DNA of 6,766 bases, taken from contig JABWAJ010000310.1 of the NCBI GenBank assembly GCA_013361075.1, positions 1 through 6,766 of the forward strand, in the 5' to 3' direction. The notes below the pieces were generated by a model. The model was not told the DNA's origin, did not search any database, and worked only from the letters and a program-made list of their open reading frames with translations. Position 1 is the first letter of the stretch, and every line of letters begins with the position of its first letter. The translations under genes and the position numbers were made by a program. Positions 1 through 5,508 of the stretch are shown piece after piece. This DNA comes from Saprospiraceae bacterium. Its GTDB lineage: Bacteria; Bacteroidota; Bacteroidia; Chitinophagales; Saprospiraceae.

Positions 1-2
1 GG

Positions 3-548
3 GTAACAAATTTTTCCTACTTCCTGACGGATACCCTGCGTTTAGACGAACTTGGCAGGAAAAGACACCGATTGCTCACTCAAGAGGTTTTAGACTGGGA
101 AAGTTGCGAATGGCTACCCACTCAATTCTGCGATTCCCGGTATGGTCTGGGAGAGGGAATTGGCATTGTCTGGGAAGGTTGGATTTGTTTTCTTCAGGGT
201 TGGACCAGAGAATTAATCGGCTATAAAATCGGCGAAGAAACTTTAGGGGATATCGCGCTTATCCAAATCATCAATGATGTTCAGGAACCTTCAGCGGCTT
301 TGCCTTTACAAATATCACCCAATCCTGGACAAGCCTTTATTGATCTGACTTTACCATCAGCTTTTATCCATAGCAATGACCTTGAGCTTTCCCTGTTCGA
401 TGCGCAGGGAAAATGGATAAAAACAATTTATGGAAATTCCAATGGCCCTGTTTTGCAGATGGATGTGGAATTTTTACCCGCCGGGTTGTATATGTTGCGG
501 CTGCGTTGCCGGGAAGGCATTGCGGTGGGGAAATGGGTAAAGGGATAG
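3..548 (+). CDS. Secreted protein with C-terminal T9SS type A sorting domain, 3' portion only
   Basis: The frame is open from the left edge (codons from position 3) to TAG at 546-548, giving 181 visible residues. The gene starts outside the window; the in-frame TTG at 72 is internal and should not be taken as a start. The last ~78 residues, from ISPNP (nt 312) onward, form a typical T9SS C-terminal sorting domain: SPNP opening, LELSLFDAQGKWIKTI beta hairpin, the LPAGLYMLRL motif, and a short basic end, KWVKG. In this family the domain directs export across the outer membrane and is usually removed as the protein is attached to the surface or released. The upstream ~100 residues are Trp- and Gly-rich (GLGEGIGIVWEGW, CFLQGWTRELIGYKIGEE) and match no enzyme domain I recognise. 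T9SS cargo status is confident; the function of the passenger is unknown. A hairpin overlaps the stop codon. Confidence 0.85.
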   Translation, partial: VTNFSYFLTDTLRLDELGRKRHRLLTQEVLDWESCEWLPTQFCDSRYGLGEGIGIVWEGWICFLQGWTRELIGYKIGEETLGDIALIQIINDVQEPSAALPLQISPNPGQAFIDLTLPSAFIHSNDLELSLFDAQGKWIKTIYGNSNGPVLQMDVEFLPAGLYMLRLRCREGIAVGKWVKG

Positions 549-596
549 GCTGGTGCTAACTGCCAACGCCCAAAAGCCAACCTATCGATGGGTAGG
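544..596 (+). terminator. Candidate hairpin(s) at the end of the T9SS cargo gene
   Basis: GATAGGCTGG (544-553) can pair with CCAACCTATC (577-586), giving ten positions with one mismatch around a 23-nt loop. The left arm includes the stop codon. A second, mutually exclusive hairpin pairs 581-586 with 591-596 (CCTATC/GGGTAGG) over a 4-nt loop. There is no T-tract on the plus strand, so a classical intrinsic terminator is not shown; 3'-end protection is equally possible. The loop contains short GCCAAC/GCCCAA/GCCAAC quasi-repeats. Confidence 0.35.
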
Positions 597-654
597 ATTA
601 AAAATGCAAAATTTATGCGCAATTATTATTTAATTTAATGAAAAATTCCAATCA

Positions 655-1164
655 ATGAAAAAGCTTAAATTCATCCTGGTCTTACTCTTTTTTTGGTCAA
701 TTGCTCATTCCTTTGGTCAAACCAATGAATTGTTAGAGCAATTACCGGAAACTAAAGAGCAGTTTATAGAGAGTGAAAAGAAAGTAATTGCAACGATTAA
801 CTGGCTTGAAAACACGCCCCTAAACCAGGAAGAAGACAAACGCAAAGCCCAGAATTTGCTTCTGATTGCCTGGATCACCAATTCTCCTACTGTTACAGTA
901 GAACTATACTCCTATGTTCCAACACTTACTGAAAAGAACCCTGATTTACTTGTAATGTTTCTGGGTGGTTGGACAAAATATGCTCTGGAGAACAATTATT
1001 CAAAAGACCTTTCAAAATGCAACATTGCTGGAATAAAAAGTACAATTAAGGTGTATAAAAATGGGATTAATATAAAGAAGAATAAGGCAATGGAGAAAAT
1101 AATCAAATTAGATGAAAAAGGAGAGCTGGAAAAATGGGTTACTGAACAGCTGGCAAAAAAATAG
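655..1164 (+). CDS. Small secreted protein of unknown function
   Basis: 169 residues, ending in TAG. Residues 1-21 are a clear Sec signal peptide: the basic KKLK, then a hydrophobic core, with likely cleavage at SFG|QTN, leaving an N-terminal Gln as is common in this phylum. The mature ~148 residues look mainly alpha-helical and charged. The most distinctive segment is LLVMFLGGWTKYALENNYSKD (about residues 98-117), followed by a Lys-rich tail (KVYKNGINIKKNKAMEKIIKLDEKGELEKW). There is one mature cysteine (C122) and no recognisable catalytic motif. I have the impression of a conserved hypothetical family of Bacteroidota but cannot name a domain. No Shine-Dalgarno sequence precedes the ATG; the leader is AT-rich. 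The gene is AT-rich (about 25-38% GC in lines counted by eye), well below the beta-barrel gene. Flanking gaps of 106 and 72 nt, each with a hairpin, suggest independent transcription. Confidence 0.8.
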   Translation: MKKLKFILVLLFFWSIAHSFGQTNELLEQLPETKEQFIESEKKVIATINWLENTPLNQEEDKRKAQNLLLIAWITNSPTVTVELYSYVPTLTEKNPDLLVMFLGGWTKYALENNYSKDLSKCNIAGIKSTIKVYKNGINIKKNKAMEKIIKLDEKGELEKWVTEQLAKK

Positions 1165-1174
1165 CCACAATCAG

Positions 1175-1201
1175 CTTGTCAACAATTGACTAGTTGACAG
1201 G
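1175..1201 (+). terminator. Inverted repeat downstream of the secreted protein gene (terminator candidate)
   Basis: TGTCAAC (1177-1183) and GTTGACA (1193-1199) are perfect inverted repeats, extended by a T-G and a C-G pair to 1175-1201, with a 9-nt centre (AATTGACTA). A smaller alternative fold pairs GTCAA (1178-1182) with TTGAC (1186-1190). It lies 11 nt after the stop codon at 1162-1164. No T-tract follows, so the terminator role is inferred from position and symmetry. An operator for the lipoprotein gene 36 nt further on is an alternative. Confidence 0.35.
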
Positions 1202-1236
1202 AAGGTAACGTTCTACATATTAAAAAACTAAAACCA

Positions 1237-1680
1237 ATGCTCAAAACCAAAATTCCGCTCTACCTATTCTTAATTACCCTGCTCTTTACCGCCTGCAACC
1301 AACAAAAGCAATTCAATTTTTATGGCAAATGGCAATCGCTGAATGACCGGGGACTTGTTTATGAAATCAATGAAAATGGCAACTATACCTTATTCAGAGA
1401 TGGCGCCTCGCTTTATGCACAGGTAGTGGGTATTGGGCAATTGAAAATAAAAATCAGAGAAGAAAACCAACGGTGGTATTCGTTTAAAATAGCCGATGAA
1501 ACCAGCAGAAAAGTGGAATCAAAAGGAAAAATTGAAATTGTCAATGAAGATCGGATCAGGATCTACTTCCATAAGCATCATGATATTCTTGATAAGGCCG
1601 ATGAGTTTCACAGAACTGAAAACCTGACCAGCTTTGAAGCCATCATGTCCAAAATTCACCAGGAACCGGAAAGTCGGTGA
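1237..1680 (+). CDS. Small putative lipoprotein, possibly lipocalin-like
   Basis: 147 residues, ending in TGA at 1678-1680. The N-terminus is a lipoprotein signal: basic start, hydrophobic stretch, then LLFTAC with the probable lipidated Cys at 20. The -3 residue is Phe, slightly off the usual Leu. The residues after Cys (NQQKQ) lack the acidic lipoprotein export signal seen on surface-exposed Bacteroidota lipoproteins, so a periplasm-facing location is more likely (inference). The mature part alternates short strands (FYGKWQSLNDRGLVYEINENGNYTLFRDG, residues 28-56) in a pattern that recalls lipocalin-like beta-barrels, where a Gly-Lys-Trp near the N-terminus is typical; this is only a resemblance. 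A second beta-rich stretch with IKIREE and RIRIYFHKHH follows, and the tail (about 124-147) looks helical. The leader (AAAAAACTAAAACCAATG) is A-rich with no Shine-Dalgarno sequence. A five-pair hairpin (GGTGA 1676-1680 / TCACC 1689-1693) overlaps the stop codon but is too weak to call. Confidence 0.8.
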   Translation: MLKTKIPLYLFLITLLFTACNQQKQFNFYGKWQSLNDRGLVYEINENGNYTLFRDGASLYAQVVGIGQLKIKIREENQRWYSFKIADETSRKVESKGKIEIVNEDRIRIYFHKHHDILDKADEFHRTENLTSFEAIMSKIHQEPESR

Positions 1681-1718
1681 TTTATAAGTCACCCGGTCAC
1701 TACTCACGAAACAAACCC

Positions 1719-1726
1719 TATCTTTG
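1719..1726 (+). promoter_or_regulatory. Bacteroidota-type -7 promoter element (TATCTTTG)
   Basis: TATCTTTG matches the TAnnTTTG consensus recognised by the primary sigma factor of Bacteroidota at every fixed position. It lies 19 nt before the ATG at 1746, so a start of transcription about 7 nt after it gives a leader of roughly 12-15 nt. No clear TTG/TTTG element is seen at the expected -33 position. The placement supports ATG 1746 as the true start of the next gene and separate transcription from the lipoprotein gene. Confidence 0.65.
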
Positions 1727-1745
1727 CCACCTAACCATAAACAAC

Positions 1746-2192
1746 ATGAAGTCACACAACATCCTAACAATCACCCTTTTCCTTCTGGCAGGATTCCATG
1801 CAACTGCTCAAACTACAGACAGCAAATCGGAAATTGAGCAGATTACTGCCACCCTGATGGATTACATAGACGGCACAGGGAACGGTGAACCTGAAAGGCT
1901 CCGAAAAGCCTTCCATCCTGATTTTAATTTGTACACCGTTGCCCAGGATACCCTTTGGATTCGCGACGGTGAAAAGTACATCGCTAACGTAAAGCAAGGC
2001 GAAAAAACGAGCCGGATTGGCCGGATCATTTCGATAGACTATGAAAAAGACGCTGCCATGGCAAAAGCAGAAATCGTCATTCCCGGCTGGAGAATTTTCA
2101 CCGACTATTTCCTGCTGCTGAAATACGAAGGCTCGTGGAAAATCGTGCAAAAAAGCTATACCTGGAGGGAGTACCCGGAGGGGAAAAAGTAG
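1746..2192 (+). CDS. Secreted NTF2-like / putative lumazine-binding protein
   Basis: 148 residues from ATG 1746, ending in TAG at 2190-2192. The reading frame is open back to a GTG at 1677, but ATG 1746 is preferred: it starts a clean signal peptide (MKSHNILTITLFLLAGFHATA|QTT) and has a -7 element 19 nt upstream that would fall inside the longer version. The mature protein has the SnoaL/NTF2-like cone-fold pattern, closest to the putative lumazine-binding family: an N-terminal helix (EIEQITATLMDYIDGTGNGEPERLRKAFHPDF, residues 29-60), with a conserved-looking His-Pro in AFHPDF, then curved strands (LYTVAQDTLWIRDGEKYI, MAKAEIVIPGW) and the final pair YFLLLKYEGSWKIVQKSYTW (121-140). Members of this fold bind small ligands or act as enzymes; the substrate cannot be read here. 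It is periplasmic or secreted by its signal peptide. It runs convergently toward the beta-barrel gene, separated by the 2193-2287 hairpin region. Confidence 0.85.
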   Translation: MKSHNILTITLFLLAGFHATAQTTDSKSEIEQITATLMDYIDGTGNGEPERLRKAFHPDFNLYTVAQDTLWIRDGEKYIANVKQGEKTSRIGRIISIDYEKDAAMAKAEIVIPGWRIFTDYFLLLKYEGSWKIVQKSYTWREYPEGKK

Positions 2193-2283
2193 GCAAATTG
2201 GCAAGGGGCAAACACGCAAGTAGGCAAAAGGCAAATTTGCAAGCTTGCCTACTTGCCCCTTGCCAACTTGCCTATTTGCCTCT
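2189..2283. terminator. Bidirectional terminator-like inverted repeat made of 7-8 nt quasi-repeats
   Basis: This fills the gap between two convergent genes and starts inside the stop codon of the plus-strand one. Three nested pairings are visible: AGGCAAA (2191-2197) with TTTGCCT (2275-2281); TTGGCAAGGGGCAA (2198-2211) with TTGCCCCTTGCCAA (2253-2266), 14 perfect pairs; and GCAAGTAGGCAA (2216-2227) with TTGCCTACTTGC (2245-2256), 12 perfect pairs that compete with the previous arm at 2253-2256. Two palindromes sit near the centre, GCAAATTTGC (2231-2240) and GCAAGCTTGC (2239-2248). The left half repeats a unit like nnGGCAA and the right half its complement TTGCCnn, about every 7-8 nt. Position between convergent stops argues for termination or 3'-end protection in both directions. 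No long T-tract is present on either strand. Confidence 0.7.
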
Positions 2284-2287
2284 TACC

Positions 2288-5089
2288 TCAAAACCGCCGC
2301 TGGACCATCCGGATCTGCGGCCCGCCGGCATTGCCACCAAAGCCTTGCAGGTTGTAAGTAAAACTCAGCATGGCGTAGCGGCCCAACGATGTGATGCGCT
2401 CCTCCAGCAGGTAGTTGTTTTGTGCGACGCGGTTGATGCCCACGTTGCGGTTCAGGATATCGAAGACCGATAATTTCAGTTCGCCGCGCTTGTTTTTCAG
2501 CAGGTATTTGGAAACCGAAGCCGACCATAGCGGAATGCGCTCCTCGATGCCGCCGTAGATGGAATAATCAAACGAAGAACCAATGCGGATATCGAGCGGC
2601 AGACTAAGGTTGAAGCCTGCTGTGTAAATTTGATTCACAAACTCCTGATTCAGTGAAGGATCAAGCGAATACTGCGTACTGTTGAACGACGCATTGGCAC
2701 TTGCCGTCAATTCCAGCAATTCTTTGTAGTTGTAGGTCAGGCTAAATTCTCCTGACGGCGAAAAGCGTTCGGTTTCGTTGTTTTCTCCGTTCACCGGAAA
2801 AATGCCGCGGTTATAATTCGCATTCAGCGAAGCATCCATCCGGGTACTGATGGCTTTTATGGGCATTCCGTAGGAAACAGAAGCATAAAGGTCGTATTCA
2901 TTATCTACGTTTACAGGTTGGTTGGTGCGCACAAAATTGGCGTCAATTGTCTGCGCCGTCTGGATTTTATCCTGCGTATAGGTGAATGCCATCATGCTGA
3001 AGAAGTTCGTCATGGTACCCGGATTGAACGATACCCAGTGCAGGTTGAACCGGTGTGCATACTCCGGATCGAGGTTGGGGTTGCCCTGATAAATGTTCAA
3101 CGGGTCTGAAATGTCGGCTACGGGCTGCAATTGGGTAACCGAAGGTTCGCGTACGCTGGTTTCGTAATTAAAATTCAGGTTGCGGGTGCGGGAAAACTCG
3201 TATTGCCAGCGCACAGAGGGCAGCCAGTTGAAAAATGAGCGGTTTACCTCGGTATTCAACAAAGGCAATTCGCCGCTCAACTGTGCCTGCTGGGCCTGAA
3301 TACCGGCCGTAAGGTTCGATTTTTTCGTATTCCAGCGGAAGTTCAGTCCGCCCCGGTGGTAGTCAAAATCGCTGCTGAAGCGGTTGCTCAGCATTGGATT
3401 GAAGATCGGAGCGTTTGGATTTTCGCGTTCAAAATCATAAACCTCACGGTTGTTTTCGCTGTGGTTGAGGCGATAGGCATAATTGAATTCCAGGTATTTC
3501 CGGTTGCCCAAAGGTTCGGTATAAGAAGCTACGACGCCATAGTTCATGCGATCGCTTTGCTGCTGCTGATTTTGCAAAATGGAATCAACCCGGGTCAGAT
3601 TGCCCAGCAGCGGATCGTAATATTGATTGACAGCTTCCAATTCACCTTCGCGGTCGCCGTTGTTGAGGCCAAAACTGAAAGTAGTGGATAAAGTGCGGCC
3701 CTTTTTTGCAAATTTATGGCGATACAACAAGCTGGAATTCAGGTTCACACTGTTGCCTTCAGAAAAGCTGTTGCGGGTGCCGTCGTTCAGTGATTTGGCA
3801 CCGTTTAGGGCTTCACTGGCACTTTCCACCTCTGTTTTCGTTTCGGTGTACGAGAGGCTGGTCATCAGTTTTACGGAGTTGAACGAGTCCAGTTTTGAAT
3901 CTATATTCAGATTCAGGCGGTGGTTATCGTTTTGGCTGTGGTTCAGCGAGTTTGACTGGTTGGTAAATGCGCCTTCCGGCAAAAAGGTTTGGGTAGTGGT
4001 CACGCGCTGCGTTTCATTGTCCAACTGGTTGTAGAAGTAGTTGGCGCTGAGTTCCGTATTTTTCTTTTTGCCTAAGGTGCGGTTGAGGTTCAGCCCGCCC
4101 GACCAGGTCGTTGTGAGGCCGTTGTTGTTGTTGAATCCAAAAGGAATCATGCCACCATCTTCGCTATCCGAATTAAAATCTAAGCGAAAACTACCGCCGC
4201 CACCCGACATCATGCGCTGCATCTCGCCGCTGAAGCTGAGGTAGTCCTGAATGGAAAAAGATTGTTGGTTGATGTTGTTGGCAGAAGCCAAAAGCCCAAA
4301 CTGTTGTTTTGCATCAAATTTGTTCAGACTCAGCCGGCCTTCATAGCGCTCATCGGTGCCCCCTCCGGCCATTGCATAGCCGAAAAAGCCGTTTTTGCGG
4401 TCTTCTTTCAAATCCAGGTTGATGGTTTTTTCGCGTTGCCCGTCGTCAATACCGGAGAAGGTAGCCTGATCCGATTTCTTATCGAATACCTGCACTTTGT
4501 CCACCGCATCGGCAGGCAGGTTTTTTGTGGCAATTTTGGGATCGCTTCCAAAAAATTCTTTCCCTTCCACCAACACGTTTTGCACCGTTTGTCCCTGTGC
4601 TTTGACCGTGCCATCCGGTTCTACCGTCACGCCGGGCAGTTTTTTCAGCAGGTCTTCTACGACTGCATTGGGCTGGGTTTTGAAAGAATTGGCGTTGAAT
4701 TCGATGGTATCCTTTTTTACCATCACCGGAATGCGGTCGGAAGTAACCAATACTTCGTTGAGGTTATTGGACTGGGGTTCCATAACAATACTCCCCATAT
4801 CCAAATTTTCCTTCAGCTCAATGGCCCGGGAGTAGGTCGTATATCCTACAAAAGAAATCTGGACTACATAACTGCCGCCTCCCACGCCTTTGATTTCAAA
4901 GCCACCCTTGGCATCGGATGTTGCAAAATTGACTAAGGATGAATCCTGCGCAGCGAGTAATGCCACTGTAGCCCATTCCAAAGGTGCCGAAGCGGAATCA
5001 GCAACCATGCCTTTGATAGAAAATCGCTGCGCATTTGCGCAAAGCAGGCCAAGATAAAGCATCAAAAAAGTAAAAAATGTCTTTTTCAT
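2288..5089 (-). CDS. Outer-membrane beta-barrel protein with carboxypeptidase-regulatory-like domain (TonB-dependent-receptor-like)
   Basis: 933 residues from ATG at 5089 to TGA at 2290-2288. The frame extends to a TTG at 5152, but that start lies inside a hairpin, whereas ATG 5089 begins a textbook signal peptide (MKKTFFTFLMLYLGLLCANA|QR). Order: residues ~22-105, a CarboxypepD_reg-like beta-sandwich (FSIKGMVADSASAPLEWATV...GGFEIKGV...VQISFVGYTTY); ~110-230, a plug-like region with the family hallmarks NNLNEVLVTSDR, VEDLLKKLPGVTV, GTVKAQGQ, VLVEGKEFFGSDPK and VDKVQVFDKKSDQATFSGI; ~235-933, a long aromatic/Asn-rich outer-membrane barrel (OMP_b-brl_3 type) ending in SVFDILNRN, LGRYAMLSFTYNLQGFGG and terminal RRF. 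Such proteins sit in the outer membrane; many are assumed to take part in TonB-linked uptake, but no substrate-specific partner (SusD-like, for instance) is adjacent. Length and motif order look intact. The Gly run MMSGGGGSF lies at about 293-301. GC is higher than in the small genes (55% in one counted line). Confidence 0.92.
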   Translation of the reverse strand: MKKTFFTFLMLYLGLLCANAQRFSIKGMVADSASAPLEWATVALLAAQDSSLVNFATSDAKGGFEIKGVGGGSYVVQISFVGYTTYSRAIELKENLDMGSIVMEPQSNNLNEVLVTSDRIPVMVKKDTIEFNANSFKTQPNAVVEDLLKKLPGVTVEPDGTVKAQGQTVQNVLVEGKEFFGSDPKIATKNLPADAVDKVQVFDKKSDQATFSGIDDGQREKTINLDLKEDRKNGFFGYAMAGGGTDERYEGRLSLNKFDAKQQFGLLASANNINQQSFSIQDYLSFSGEMQRMMSGGGGSFRLDFNSDSEDGGMIPFGFNNNNGLTTTWSGGLNLNRTLGKKKNTELSANYFYNQLDNETQRVTTTQTFLPEGAFTNQSNSLNHSQNDNHRLNLNIDSKLDSFNSVKLMTSLSYTETKTEVESASEALNGAKSLNDGTRNSFSEGNSVNLNSSLLYRHKFAKKGRTLSTTFSFGLNNGDREGELEAVNQYYDPLLGNLTRVDSILQNQQQQSDRMNYGVVASYTEPLGNRKYLEFNYAYRLNHSENNREVYDFERENPNAPIFNPMLSNRFSSDFDYHRGGLNFRWNTKKSNLTAGIQAQQAQLSGELPLLNTEVNRSFFNWLPSVRWQYEFSRTRNLNFNYETSVREPSVTQLQPVADISDPLNIYQGNPNLDPEYAHRFNLHWVSFNPGTMTNFFSMMAFTYTQDKIQTAQTIDANFVRTNQPVNVDNEYDLYASVSYGMPIKAISTRMDASLNANYNRGIFPVNGENNETERFSPSGEFSLTYNYKELLELTASANASFNSTQYSLDPSLNQEFVNQIYTAGFNLSLPLDIRIGSSFDYSIYGGIEERIPLWSASVSKYLLKNKRGELKLSVFDILNRNVGINRVAQNNYLLEERITSLGRYAMLSFTYNLQGFGGNAGGPQIRMVQRRF

Positions 5090-5124
5090 GTTGAACCAGG
5101 TATAAAAAGTGTCGGGTGATTTAT

Positions 5125-5197
5125 TCGAGGACTTGAGGAACTGAGTATTCAATCCTTCCCGTCAAATCCTCGAATACTCAGTTCCTCAAATCCTCAA
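5125..5197. repeat. Long inverted repeat (26-nt arms) in the probable 5' leader of the beta-barrel gene
   Basis: TTGAGGAACTGAGTATTC (5133-5150) is the exact reverse complement of 5172-5189, 18 perfect pairs. Pairing continues outward to 5125 and 5197 with only two mismatches, so the arms are 26 nt around a 21-nt loop. The right side is an exact period-8 series: TCAAATCC, TCGAATAC, TCAGTTCC, TCAAATCC, then TCAATAAG (5162-5201), all of the form TCnnnTnC except the last. The left side is the degenerate complement. On the minus strand it lies between a perfect -7 element (5214-5207) and ATG 5089, so it should be transcribed as the 5' end of the mRNA. No T-tract follows directly on either strand; minus-strand T5 comes about 20 nt later. 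Alternatives are a terminator for antisense transcripts or a DNA-level site. Confidence 0.75.
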
Positions 5198-5206
5198 TAA
5201 GCGACA

Positions 5207-5214
5207 CAAAGCTA
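5207..5214 (-). promoter_or_regulatory. -7 promoter element (TAGCTTTG) for the beta-barrel gene
   Basis: On the minus strand this reads TAGCTTTG, matching all fixed positions of the Bacteroidota TAnnTTTG element. A start about 5-7 nt downstream would fall near 5200-5202, leaving a leader of about 110 nt before ATG 5089. No convincing TTG element is visible about 20 nt upstream (plus-strand coordinates 5232-5245). An eight-base pattern with two free positions occurs by chance every few kb per strand, so position is the main support. Confidence 0.5.
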
Positions 5215-5253
5215 CCACCTCCATTCTCAGGAGCAGGTTAATGTGTCTGGAAA

Positions 5254-5273
5254 TAAGGTTAATTAAGGTTAAT
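5254..5273. repeat. Perfect 10-bp tandem duplication (TAAGGTTAAT x2)
   Basis: TAAGGTTAAT occurs twice head to tail with no mismatch. The junction creates the palindrome TTAATTAA. It lies 40 nt upstream of the minus-strand -7 element and 68 nt upstream of the plus-strand -7 element, where a paired activator or repressor site could act on either divergent gene. Function is inferred from placement only; a chance duplication in AT-rich intergenic DNA is possible. Confidence 0.45.
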
Positions 5274-5340
5274 GGGAAAAATGCAACCAGAGCAAACCAA
5301 GTTGCAACGTCAGTAAACCCTATTGTTTCGTCATTAGGAG

Positions 5341-5348
5341 TAACTTTG
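5341..5348 (+). promoter_or_regulatory. -7 promoter element (TAACTTTG) possibly serving the adhesin-like gene
   Basis: TAACTTTG is a full match to TAnnTTTG. A TTG at 5323-5325 gives a 15-nt spacer, shorter than usual for this promoter class. A start near 5355 would give an unusually long leader of about 155 nt before ATG 5509. It is the only full match seen between 5200 and 5508 on the plus strand. A chance match cannot be excluded. Confidence 0.35.
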
Positions 5349-5508
5349 TCCGCAGTTGAAAGATATTGGGTATCTGGATATAAAACCACGATGCATCCAA
5401 GTGTTCCCTGCTTTACTTCCAAAACTGGTATTACACTAAATGCCAGCAGAGTCTTAAACACGGCATCTGAACAAACACTTTTTTAGTCCACGATTCAAAA
5501 AAAGGCTC

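Larger units (their letters stand above)
5198..5508. other. Divergent intergenic region without an assignable gene
   Basis: This 311-nt stretch separates the beta-barrel gene's leader hairpin from the adhesin-like gene. It holds the two divergent -7 elements and the 10-bp tandem duplication. Two overlapping frames are open: plus 5241-5486 (81 codons, starting MCLEIRLIKVNGKNATRANQ) and minus 5461-5186 (91 codons, ending in the hydrophobic WFALVAFFPLTLINLISRHI region). Neither has a signal peptide, a recognised domain or an upstream promoter placed to serve it. The plus frame has many purine-any-pyrimidine codons, so a decayed gene fragment is possible. I leave both uncalled. Confidence 0.4.

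Noticed and set aside
72..74. TTG at 72 as the start of the T9SS cargo gene.
   Set aside because: The frame is open back to the window edge, and no signal peptide follows the TTG, though T9SS cargo must have one.
1676..1693. Hairpin GGTGA/TCACC over the lipoprotein stop codon as a terminator.
   Set aside because: It has only five pairs, an 8-nt loop and no T-tract, which is too weak to list.
1677..1745. GTG at 1677 as the start of the NTF2-like gene, overlapping the lipoprotein stop (GTGA overlap).
   Set aside because: It would put 23 hydrophilic residues before an intact signal peptide and bury a perfect -7 element in the coding sequence. ATG 1746 fits both.
1764..2234. A 156-codon minus-strand frame opposite the NTF2-like gene.
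   Set aside because: It is the mirror of a gene with a promoter, signal peptide and family motifs; its own translation shows no recognisable domain.
4262..4936. A 224-codon plus-strand frame within the beta-barrel gene.
   Set aside because: It is antisense to the strongly supported plug and N-terminal region of that gene and shows no domain of its own.
5090..5152. In-frame TTG at 5152 as the start of the beta-barrel gene.
   Set aside because: The extension lies in the hairpin and adds 21 residues before a clean signal peptide that starts at ATG 5089.
2189..5201. Short repeats at 2189-2283 and 5162-5201 as CRISPR arrays.
   Set aside because: Units are only 7-8 nt, degenerate, contiguous without unique spacers and arranged as inverted halves. 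No cas gene is present.
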